64,000 bases of DNA from Bugula neritina (lineage: Eukaryota > Bryozoa > Gymnolaemata > Cheilostomatida > Bugulidae), in NCBI GenBank assembly GCA_964035545.1, contig OZ037771.1, positions 7,048,690-7,112,689 of the forward strand, in the 5' to 3' direction. The notes below the pieces were generated by a model. The model did no database searches. It saw only the letters and a program-made list of their open reading frames with translations, and had not been told where the DNA came from. Made by a program: the position numbers and the translations under genes. This document shows, in pieces, positions 1 to 23,199 of this stretch. How positions within the stretch are numbered: the stretch's first letter is position 1; every line of letters begins with the position of its first letter.

Positions 1-118
1 GCACATAGTCTATAGTAATCACTTCGATTATACTAAACCATTGGGTGAGTGTCATGGTCAAGCCCATGCACAGTATGTTGATGAAAAACAATGCACCCGT
101 TAGTGATTGCTGATTCAT
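1..118 (-). CDS. Signal-peptide first exon of an unrecognised secreted or membrane protein (partial)
   Basis: An ATG at 118-116 (minus) sits in a good context (ACC before ATG) and opens a frame with no stop to the window edge. The peptide starts MNQQSLTGALFFINILCMG, with a hydrophobic run at about residues 8-22 that looks like a signal peptide or signal anchor. No donor can be fixed before the edge, so this is the first coding exon, or part of it, of a gene lying mostly left of the window. The family cannot be named from 39 residues. A chance ORF is possible. Confidence 0.4.
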   Translation of the reverse strand, partial: MNQQSLTGALFFINILCMGLTMTLTQWFSIIEVITIDYV

Positions 119-1214
119 GGTTTTTTTAAGAGTGTGTTCTTCTTCTTACGAGACAAAAAACTATGTTGTTTAGCTGAGTGTAATTTGCAGCACCTTTAAG
201 CAGGGTTTGAAAAGAAAGGCGTAAATGATAAAAGTGTAAATATGAAAAAATAGACTCACTGATATGCTTGAGCTTTCGAGTGACGACCTGATAACCTAAA
301 ATAGGTTATGATTCTAAGTAATTAGATAACGTAAAATGACGTAGGTTACTGTATGTAAATAATTCTCACTGCTCTGTAAATGGTTTACGATACTGACAGC
401 CCAGCCCACTATTACCTTGCAATATTTAGATAGGATATTCAGCAGCAGGCATTAAGGTTTGTAGCTAATGTGATTCATTTGATTAGTGCTAACTATTTAA
501 TATGAGGCTATGTCATGGCCTTGAGGCAATTGTCCTTCTTCCTCTCCAGGCTATCTGTTGATATGCTGGGGTTATACAGTGAATGCATACTGTGTTTTTG
601 AAAATTCTCAATGGGAAATTTAGCAAGGCTTTTGTGTATTTACCGCATTTTTGGGCTAGTACAGTAACAACCTAAGCAGATGAAATTTTATTAACTACTC
701 CAAAACAGTTATTGCAGCCATCATTTACTGTTATATTTAGCTGCGCTCTGCAAACAAAAAAGCCTAGTTGTTAGACATAAAAGATAAGTATAGATTAAGA
801 TGCATATTTTCCTACTAAAACATGTTTTTTTATAAGATGTTGCGAGCAGATTTTTATTTTGTTTTTTTTATACCAAGTAATATAATTTTCAAAGCCAACC
901 TCATTAATTTTATGCATATGTTATATACCGGTTTTTGAAGAATTGATGTTATTTAGTTTTTACCAGCAAGCATAAAAACACACTGCATGTAGAAACAGTT
1001 TAGGCATTCTTTGAATATTCTTGTTAAAAGTATATAAAGCCAGCTATATACGTGCTCAACAACAGGCTGAGACTTTCAAACATACTGGCGCTGACTGCAG
1101 CTGTGTCTTGTTTGTTGTGTGATAACAAAATACCACTTTAGTAACCTGTGCCAGATAAGGTTATATAACTGGTATGTTATCTGCAAATAGAGCTGTAAGT
1201 AAAAGTATAACTAT
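119..1214. other. Gene-free stretch
   Basis: AT-rich sequence with no convincing ORF, splice pair or repeat structure. It contains the presumed upstream region of the left-edge exon. Confidence 0.5.
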
Positions 1215-1950
1215 CACTGCGTTTCCATGAAGGCGAATGAATGCGTACGGATGCCCGTACGGATTACATCGAAGGAAAAACCACACGTTCCTATGCAATC
1301 CGTACGAAGTTATCTTCTCTTTGCAACTGTGACGGCTGAACTAAAATGATAATTAATATGGCCAACTTTGAGTTTGAGTTCATGCACAACGACAATTTTT
1401 TAATTCTGTCTCCATTTTTGATAGATTAAATCAACTAAATACACAAACTTTGAGTCAGTTTATTTAAAATAAAAAAACCATAAACCAATTTCTTGATCGA
1501 TAAACAAAAGCTTAGAAGTAATTTAAATTTTCAAAATGAAAAAGCTGTCAACTTATTTTTAGCTTGAGAAAGCTTTGGCTTGCAGAATAGTTTTACAAAT
1601 TTAAGATGATTAGTAATTATTTTAAATAATAGCAGCTAGAATAAATAAAATAATTTTAATTTTTAAAAGTCGAAGTACACTTTAGCGTAGGTTGTAACCT
1701 ATAATTACTGTTAGCATCGCGTAACTATGTAACTAGCCGCCACAAATGCTGATCTCTGCCTCCAGCCCAAAAAAGGTTTCATTCGATTTAACCGAAGGAA
1801 CCATTTCCATGATGCGCATAATGCGAAGGAAAATTTTCATCGAAGGAGCCGTTCGGTGTAATTTCCGGCTGCGGTTTTGCTTCGATGCAACTGTTTCCAT
1901 AGGGCGAATGAGAAAATCCATTCGCATAATGCGATAATGGAAACGCAGTG
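1215..1950. mobile_element. TIR DNA element, copy 1 (non-autonomous)
   Basis: The element begins CACTGCGTTTCCAT and ends with the exact reverse complement ATGGAAACGCAGTG, a perfect 14-bp terminal inverted repeat. The flanks read ctat on the left and tata on the right, compatible with a short TAT target duplication. The inside is AT-rich, with sub-terminal palindromic motifs near both ends (GCGTACGGATGCC, GCGCATAATGCG), and has no transposase ORF. A second full-length relative lies at 52973-54101. The superfamily cannot be assigned by eye. Confidence 0.75.
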
Positions 1951-2189
1951 TATATGAGATTCTCACAAACCAAACTGTTTGACAACATGGATGTGCAATT
2001 ATGTAATCTCCCCACTTGCCACTCTATAGCTGCTACATTCGCTGCCAGAGTGGTTAATCCCAGCAGTAACTATTTAACTCATTTTTGTGGGAATCCTTAA
2101 TGGTTAGATTTATTAATTGGGTTTAAAACTGTGCCTCTCACCATGCGATTTGAGGAATTTTACTGTAAAACAGAACAGATGATAGTTGG

Positions 2190-2285
2190 CTGTTCTCCAC
2201 TAAAGCCCCGTTAGGGGTGGTTAGCCATCCTCTGTCGTACAGGGCCAGTGTTCTAATCACTGGACTATGATGGTGCTCTGTCAGA
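2190..2285 (-). repeat. Possible degenerate tRNA-derived SINE head
   Basis: On the minus strand the block contains TAGTCCAGTGATTAGAAC, close to an RNA polymerase III A box (the D-arm region of a tRNA). No clear B box follows. It may be a decayed tRNA gene or a SINE head. Confidence 0.35.
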
Positions 2286-2787
2286 AGTAATTCTAGTTAG
2301 AATCTATAATATATCATGAATAATTGAATTATTGTGTATTTTATGCTGCTTATTGTAGCCATGACCTTTTTCTTAAAATGTTGGACTTCAAAAAGAACAA
2401 GCTGCTTTAAAGTACTTGTAAAATACATAGTGGTATTATAGAGATGACCGATAGGCCTAATATGTAGCAAACTTACACTCTAACAATCCAACAACTTTCC
2501 TTACGTTTGTTAGTTAAGAATGAGTTTGGATAGTTCTTGCAGGTAAAAAATATTATATATGCTGTGTGCTTAGTGTAGAACCTGCTAACCCAAAGTCAAC
2601 GGTCTGCTTGTAGGACATGTATAAGTTAATTACCAAATTAATCTTCAACAGTCATCAACTCTCCAAGACTGATTTTGTCAATGTAAGGGTAGCCTACTGA
2701 GTTGTTTCACAATTTTGTTTTGTCGACTGAACATCTTGTTAGGTAGCGTTGCCTTTTGTCTCAAGATCTATTGAAATAACTCTTCGA

Positions 2788-3030
2788 TAAAGTTGTACTT
2801 GGAGCTGTATGTTTACAATAGTTAGGTTGTGCACAGGGATTTTTGTTCAGCAGCAGATGAAATTTTGGACTAAGTGAGTAGGTAAGTAATAGTTATAGTA
2901 AAACTTTACTTGGAGTATGCATACAGTTGTTAGGTTGTGCACAAGGTTTTTTTCTATAAAAATAGATGAAATTTTGAACGAAGTTATTACAGTTTCGGTA
3001 TATGACAGTTGGTAAGTAATAGATACCATT
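2788..3030. repeat. Diverged tandem duplication of about 120 bp
   Basis: Two successive blocks share TACTTGGAG, GTTAGGTTGTGCACA and AGATGAAATTTTG in the same order. The first runs about 2790-2895 and the second about 2908-3030. The rest of 1951-4056 holds no supported gene. Confidence 0.5.
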
Positions 3031-4056
3031 CACTATAAAGCATATTATTTTGGTAAAAGTATAGCTGTAGAGCACAGAGGAAACCTGTATTAATTACTGG
3101 GTGTTTCATAACACACTACAACACCAGACCGCAGTAACTCAAGTTCAGAAAACTTTATTTAAAAAACTTTTTGTTTACAACTATTATTTTTTTAGACTGT
3201 ATAACATAACAATATTTTTTAAAAAATTCAAAAGAATTATGTAAAATATTATTATTTACAAACTTTCATAAAAATATGACTTAATAGAAAATTGCTGCAA
3301 TTTTAACAGTAAAACATTAAATATTTAAAAGTAGTATAGTGTAAACAATAATAAACTGATTATCTAGCAAATTCATTTCCATAACCAGCCATTTTCTAAC
3401 TGTTATTGTCCAACAACTCATACATGAAGTAAAGTAGCAGAAAATAGCATGAAGTTTAATAATTGCCATGGAAATAATGCATTAGGTTAATTGACAACAG
3501 CATTAGGTGTTACCATCACAAAACCTAAACTATCATTACTATGCAACAGCATCAGTATAGATGAAGCGCATAATGAGGTAAAAGAAAGGATCGAAAGTTG
3601 AAGGCAAGTTTAAAATATGCTACAGTCCTTGGTGAACATAAAAATGCAAAATTACATCCCAATAACAAGTATACAGAGTTATTTGGATACAAAATGTGTA
3701 TGATAATGCCTTATCATGGCTATTAGCTAAATACCAATAACAGCAATCTACTTCTTTGGCAGCACCTGATATACTTAAATTACCGTTTGATAAGCTTGAA
3801 TAAGTTATTCTGTCAGTATAAGCTAACATAATTCATAGTGCAAGGCAAACTGCAAAGATCTGGGACTCGGCGTGCAAGAGAAGTTAAACTTTTTGGCAAG
3901 TATTTGAAACACGTCTTTAAGCCAAAAAGAAACATGAAAAATTCAACTTTTAAGATAAACTAAAATTGATACAAATATTACAATAAATTAGGCTATTGAC
4001 CAGGAGTGTGTGTGTGTCGATGGAGAAATTTGTTCTAGCAGTGAGTTGAGGTAAGT

Positions 4057-9511
<5,455 letters not shown>

Positions 9512-12500
9512 GTCTGGAATCAGTTGACCAAGTCAGAATCTCAAAGTTTATGGACCATCACATTCTAAAGAGAAACATACTTTTGAAACCATGTAATAAA
9601 AACTTAAATTCTGCTAAGAGATATCTATGTTCTATTTATATCTATGGTAAAAATACTCCACAAGAGATAATTATAACCTGCAAAAAATCTAGTTATATCT
9701 GAATAAATCAGAGCCTGGAAAACTGACTGCATAATTTTCCATTTTAAGCACAAATTACCAATAAATTGAAAGTATGAGTTTTTTGTGAAAGAATGAACTA
9801 TACAGTATATATGAAATTAATTTGCTTCTAATATAGCCCTTCGCTAAACAGCCCACATATTTGAACTCATTTATTTCTAACGATAAACTTTCAGCAGTTA
9901 TATTGAGGTTTGTAATTATTTGTAAGAATCACTGTCAATGATTTGATGCAGCTGAAAAAATATTACCAAGGTGGTGCAATAAAAAATTATTAAACTATTT
10001 GCTAACAATATTTCTGTTTTAAATAGCAGTTATTTTTAAATTACCAGCTGTATTGCTTGAACATTCATTTAAGATAAAAAATCCGATCTTTTAGTAAATG
10101 CTCAAACTTTTGCAAAATGAAGGAGTAGTGTTTATATTTCATGTTCAAACAGCAAACATATTGAAACACATGGCATTTCCATGCCGTTAATCTAAACTAT
10201 TTTAAGAGAAAACAAAGTAAAAAGTATCATGATGACCATTGAAACTCGAAATAATTGTAACATTAGTCTGAGAATAATGAATAGCCTATGCCAAGCTACA
10301 TACAATTACGAAATAATAAAGACTACAAAAACTGTACAATTGAATATAGCATTTCTAATTTAAACTGAGTAACTAATTATTTAGATTTATCAACTCTTTA
10401 CATTACAATTAAATATCAAGAATATATCAATCAATTTTACTAAATATTAGGATGGTAATACTAACTGCCTAGAAAACAATAATAAATTGAATGTTTAAGT
10501 TTGAAACAATGTTGCATACAATTCAAAATATTTATGTGTTATCAAGTCATTCATAAATAAAATATTTATGAATGACTTGATAACACAGCAACTCCACCCT
10601 TACTTTTTAGGTTAGTAGCCCATTATTATTGATTAACAAGTTATGATTTGTGAGTAAATTTAATGATATTAACAATAATATATGATGCTATCCTGATACT
10701 CAAAATGACAACAATAACGCAAGTTAAACTGAGCACTCTATAAACTTTTATAAACTACTGATAATGATTTGAGCCAATTTCAAATTTATTGTTATATTAC
10801 ACTACAGTACTTAGTTACTTGGTTACTAGTTACATAAAACTATATCCTTTTGCTGATTTACGGTTTACCATGTTAAATATTCATAGTGAGATTAAGTAGT
10901 AAAGGTCTCCACTCATACCGAGTCTCACTCTCAGTCAAGTAACAATAAACCACAGACTGAAGTTCATGCTAATCTCAATGCTATAACAATACTCATACTG
11001 ATCAGTATTTACTGTCAGGGTGTTTATGAGAGCAATAAATCACCTGTACAACTAGTGCTGATGGGTAAAGTTAAATGTGTATGCAAAGACTAATTTAAAT
11101 TAATACTAATAGTAATACTATTAGTATTACTTATTACTACCATACACCAGTACTAGTACTACCAGTATTACTTTCAGTATAACTACAAGTACTACTATCA
11201 TTAAATGTAATTATTACAAATAAAAATAAAATTAAAATAGTGATTAGGTTCAACATTACGATTATCAGATTGAGATCATCATGATTATAACAATGATAAT
11301 TTCATAATGACTATCCTTATGATACTCATAATGTGATTAGTGGCATTATGATTATTATATTTATAACAATAATTATAATAACCATAACCATAATGATAAT
11401 GATAATGTAAAACTAAATGATAATCATATTCATAATGATCAATCGTTATGAAACTCGTTTTCACATTAGTTTGTTTTATTGCCTGTTTAGTAAAATAATG
11501 CATGATTTGAATAAATATAATGCCACCCTAACAACATTACATATATATCATTATATGAGTGATTTAATGATTTATTATTTGAACATTTTAATGTCAAAAA
11601 CTGGGGGATAGGACGAATTATTCAAGCATTCAAGCGGAGCCAAAGGATACTGAATATGGTAAGGATCGCGAGGTGCAGCACAAGGCATAGGATAATTGAG
11701 TACCGTTACTCAAACTTCAAACTCGAAAGAATCCAGCCACTGCACTCAGTGACTTCAGATCTTGTACTGCATCAAACGATTTTTAGCAGTAGACCAAAAT
11801 CTTTAGTCAAAGGTGATTACAAGAGCACTAGAGTTATAAATGAGATCTTCGCAAATAAAAACGTCTATTTGAACATTTGCATTGACGTAATTGACGAGAG
11901 CCACTTGCTGTACCGACTCCGTTAAAAATATTAATTTTTATTTTCAGGTTGCTTATCAAAAGACCTGAACTTCATATTATACTCATTTTCATAATGAAAT
12001 TCATAACTTGCAGCAGTACAGTTGAGTGGTAATACCAGTGTCTAGTTTCTATGAAGTCAACAAATTGATTATATAAATATTTAAAATGAAAAGTAGTAAT
12101 TTTATTTTGTTCTTATCTATATTTAATTATTAAAAACAATAAATATAATTAATAATATTAAATTTAATAGACATAGTCATACTGATACTCATAGTGGTAG
12201 TATAAGTAGTCTATTACTATTAATATTATTAATAGTATAATAATGATATAATATTGATATTATTAATTATAATAATTATATTATTAATAATTATTTGGTA
12301 ATTATTATCACACCTAATGTCCGGCTTTTTAGTATTACCCAATTACTGATATATTGAATTACAGTATGAATATCAATATGAATATGACTCATATTATGAG
12401 TATCGACTCAGTGTGACTATCAATATGGATATAAATATTATAGTTATAGTTGTACTTGTAGTTGTAGTCGTACTGATACTATAGCTTTTAGCTGTGAGAA

Positions 12501-13724
12501 CAGATGATCAAACTAATGACCTATAAGAAACTAACTTGGAATAGAAACTATAAGTTTAGTTCTAAAATTTTATCTTTTTAATTTTTAATTGAACTTGTGG
12601 CAATTGTAATATGAGTGATTATGGAATTTATTAATGACATCATTCCGATTGCAGCTATTATATTAAGTATCATATTAGAAAATAGAATTTAGTAGATTTA
12701 GAAAATAGAATATTGTAGCTATTAGAATTGCCAATAACATTTTGCTTAGTCATAATACTATCAGCCATTATCATGTGTCTGTGATAAAGTTTATTCTAAA
12801 AAAGAAATGGATACTTATAGAATAAATTGAATAATTCCATTTCTCATTCATATTAGTCACATTACTGGTTACTACATTGTAAATAGCCATAAAGTTAAAC
12901 TGGGGGCAAATATTAGACTCCTCTAAAATATTTGCATAATACCTTCAGTCTAGACCAGAATATCAGTGCTAAAATTAAAATTCATTCAATTCGAAAACTA
13001 AATGCTAATTTAATAGATTCTCATGCTAGTATTCCTTCTAGTTTTTAAAATATCAACATGGAAATAAATAATATTACTCATAGTTTCACTTATCAGTCAA
13101 GTTCAAAATTGTTAAGCAAAGAAATTACCTGATGTTAATAATGCACTTGATAATTTTTAGGTTTTGTAGGAATATCCTTTGATTTTGTTGATTTCAAAAT
13201 TTTCTGTATTTGTAATGCGGTTAACCCTATGTGTTTCAAGTTATTCCTTGACATAAATTTTGCACTGTTCAACTCTATTGATTGTACTTTTTGCTACTCA
13301 AACTTGCCCACTCACTTAGCATTACTCATAAACTAATTACTAATCACTCTTAAACTTATTTCAAGTGATACTTTATCTTCTAGATAGTTGTGTATTACTG
13401 TATTAAATGAAAAATTGGGAAGACAAATCTAACATTAATATTAAGCTAAAATTCACTACAAAGCTTCATCTCCTAGATGCTTGTGTGAAAGTCGCTGGGG
13501 CCTTACCTTCTGTTATTGCAACACACCTATCTTCAATGTATTATGCCTTTTGATATATTACAATTATGAGCTAGAAAGGCTAATTGCTTTTATACTGGTA
13601 TGCCATATTAATATAATTTCTTTGTGAAAATACTAAGTTCAATATAAGTAGGCCTTTGCTATTGTTTAACATGTCTGTATTTTTTGTTTCACATTCATTA
13701 TAAAAAAAACTCACTTAAAACTCA
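9512..13724. other. Long gene-free stretch
   Basis: Very AT-rich intergenic DNA between the divergent TMEM185 and RWDD2 genes. It holds a 53-bp hairpin (10535-10587), degenerate TAATGATAATG and ATTAAT runs (about 11100-11450 and 12160-12310), and a short repeat-family block near 11630-11790. No supported gene is visible. Confidence 0.5.
10535..10587. repeat. Perfect hairpin, 24-bp arms, 5-nt loop
   Basis: The left arm TGTGTTATCAAGTCATTCAT plus AAAT is exactly reverse-complemented at 10564-10587 after the loop AAAAT. No ORF or transposon end accompanies it. Confidence 0.9.
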
Positions 13725-13932
13725 CGCAAGTTTATAGTCGCTATCCCTGTGAGAAACTCCTGATGGAAAGGGTTTTTGTTAGAACGGGCTAAAGGCTTGT
13801 TTTAGATGGGGCACAGGAGCTATTATGACTGGATGCTCTTTCTAACATCACCAATGGCCTTTGCCGGAGTTCGAACCCATGACTTCGTGTTCACAAAGCA
13901 AACACTTTAACCCCTAGACCACGGCTGCTCCC
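13725..13932 (-). mobile_element. tRNA-derived SINE with conserved core
   Basis: On the minus strand the head reads GGGAGCAGCCGTGGTCTAGG, with A box TGGTCTAGGGGTTAAAG and B box GGGTTCGAACTCC (13866-13878), the two promoter boxes of RNA polymerase III tRNA genes. The core follows with GATGTTAGAAAGAGCATCCA and GCTCCTGTGCCCCAT, similar to the GGCATCC-type SINE cores known in lophotrochozoans. A second copy is at 32069-32230. It lies just upstream of RWDD2 exon 1. Confidence 0.8.
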
Positions 13933-14016
13933 TTTTCACATTCATTATATACCCTGCCTAATGTGATAAATGTGTATACCATTGTTCATAGTGGTTAAAC
14001 AAGCTGATGATCAAAA

Positions 14017-20464
<6,448 letters not shown>

Positions 20465-22650
20465 CATGTGCACAAAACTGGTGTAACACACCACTGGTAG
20501 TTTCCATTACATCACGTGGTTGCTGGTTGCATGAACTTATGGTTGTGACTTGTGGTTCAGGCAAAGGTGCAAAGGTCAATTCTGTTTAATATACTTGTGA
20601 GGTGCCAGGGGCTAGTAGTCATGTAGTTTAGTTATGCTAGTATGAATGTATATTCAAGGTTGAATCTAGTCTTTAGAAATAATTATGCAAATATTGTACT
20701 GTCACAGTCCACTATTTATCTTATTTTTTGATAAGCTGTTTATTGTCAAGGCTTGAAAATATTTGCCTAGTTTGAATTGTTATTGCATACGATTTTTGCT
20801 GATAGTGTTAGTTGTTCTATACATCATAACAAGACATCAAATTGTGAGTTATGTTTTTATATCAGTAAAATATATTTATATTATGTATATATATATTTAT
20901 AATATGGGTCTACCAGCAGTGCAGTTGGAAATACATGGTTTTTGAACAGATATCCTTGTTAGCTCTATTTTTGCAATGTTTATTTGAATATCTAATAGTT
21001 GAATAACATTGCATACCGTCACTTGGCACCAGATCAAGATTTTATCTTATCTTATCTTATTCTACTTCATAGCATTGTTACCAAAAGGTAACTTTTTGTA
21101 TAATTATTTAGATAAGTTGACTGAGAAAGGTTATTGCTCACCCCCATCCATTAACTATGCTGGAACCTGAAGAAATATAATATGTCTAACTAAAGCAAAA
21201 CTGTTATACCTGTATAACTGTACTTCTCATGCATATTGTGACTTGGTCAACTATTGTTACCTAAGCTGTATAAATATAGGCAGTGCTTCTAATTCTTATT
21301 GGCTCAGTTTATCCATCTCTCTAATTTAACTTGTTTACTATCAGTGGTGTGTGACATGGGAGAATTCCCCCCTAGGGGGGAATTTGGTCTTTTTAGGGGG
21401 TTAATTTCATTTCTAAAAGTTTCACGCAGTTTGTTGATAATTTTTGAGTTTATACCCTATTTTTCAAGTTACTTTCATTTTACTTCATCTGCTTTCATTT
21501 TACTTCATCTGCTTTCATTTTACTTCATCTGCTTTCATTTTATTTCATCTATGGTTTTATGCGCTGCATTTTACAATCTAAGTTTACTTCTACATGCGCA
21601 TGTCTATTAATCACTCTGCCCTAACTGCTACCTGGGCTACTGTAAATGAAGGCTAAAAAGGTTCATGAAATCCAATAGAAATGTGAGCTGATCTCTACGA
21701 ACTATCTTACACTGCATACCTTGTAGATATATTTGCTGCACTAAATAATTTGAACCTAGGAATGTATGAGTACGTCATTGTTTTTCATAGCAGCATCAAT
21801 GCTATCAGAGCTAAGCTGAAGTTGTGGCAAACACACATTTTAATATCGAAAATATTGTATCTTTCCCCCTTTCAATAAATTATTAGGAAAAGAACCTGTT
21901 CTAAAAACTTTTTCAAAACATTTCTCTGAACTCTTGAAAAGTGTCTCTCTGAGCTACCTTCATAAAAGGAAGAAATTTTCAACTTGACACTGACACAATG
22001 AAGTTTTTACCAATTAAAGAGATTCATGGGTTTCAACAAGCTAAATCTATCTACTGATAGTTAAGAAAGCACTAAGAATTTTAGTGTTATTCAGCACCAC
22101 CTGAGCTGGGATTCTCATCAACATTAACCCTCAAAGTGACCTGAGATTTGCCCTGTCCACGTAAGAGCTAGCAAGCTGGCACAAAAGCATCAGCTGCAAC
22201 CATCCCAATACCAATAAATAAATTGTTGTGTGTTTCAACCATGCATACTAATATTGCAACCAATATATATTATTATAATCAAATCTAATAGCAAAATATA
22301 GACTTGTACCATAATAATAATAATATATGTTATGTCAGTCTTTTTAGAGTACATATAAATAGCAATTTACGAAAGGGGAGAAATTAATATTCAATGCTTA
22401 TGAAAAGGGGAGTGGTATAAAAAACTTTGGGAACAACTGTTCAAGATAATGCTTTTAGCTTGCCTTGTTATTATTAATGTCAATAGTAATGTATAGATGA
22501 AAGCAAGGGGTGTAATGACAATGAGCGCACGCAGAAAGTTGGAATTTCCCCAAACCTTTTAACATAGTCATTAGCCCTTCTTATTGTTGCTACGTTTCAT
22601 TATTCGTTTAGTTGCCCGCTCATTTCCAAGCTGTTTAGTATTCCACTGCA
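20465..22650. other. Intergenic stretch with a short tandem repeat
   Basis: Holds TATCT repeats near 21040 and a 20-bp repeat at 21470-21549 (unit CTTTCATTTTACTTCATCTG, about 3.5-4 copies). No supported gene. The end of this stretch should contain the promoter of the IAP gene. Confidence 0.6.
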
Positions 22651-23199
22651 CGTTTATCAGTCTCAAGTAAGTCACTTTTAGCTTAATAAAACTCTTTTCC
22701 TTTTAACTAGCTCTACAAAAGACTGCATCAGTTGTTTTTAAATCTTATTGGTAAGCAGTTTAGTGCAAGTTTGTAATTTAACACTGTAAACTAAGAAGTA
22801 GCTGTTAGTAATGCTATAATTTGTATTAGTGATAACTTACTTGTCACAACTTCAGAATGTTGTAGAATTTAACTTGGATGTGTCCAGATAAGTAATTTGC
22901 TATCACAGCAATATTGCTTCAAACTATTTTTTATCAAAAATTGGTGTTCCTGAAATGCTGCACTGTGAAATCCAATTCTTGCTCACTGATCACAACAACC
23001 TATACCATATTGAGTTTGAAAGGGTTAATTAATTCTGTTTTTTTTTCAGGTTTATACCAGAACCTTTAATAACACGGATTATCAGTAACGCTCTCTGAAT
23101 CAATGCTTATCAGACTGCCAGGTGATTTAAACTGTAATACAGTCTAACAAAGTGGCTGGGTCAATAATTAATATAGAGCAGCAAAGTTGTTGCAGGCGA

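Noticed and set aside
1733-2015. Overlapping ORFs on both strands near 1.8 kb.
   Set aside because: They lie in or across the right end of the TIR element, where palindromic motifs keep several frames open; no domain is present.
22255-22345. Possible CRISPR-like or satellite array.
   Set aside because: Only short AT-rich runs (ATAATAATA) are present, with no spaced repeats; the window is eukaryotic.
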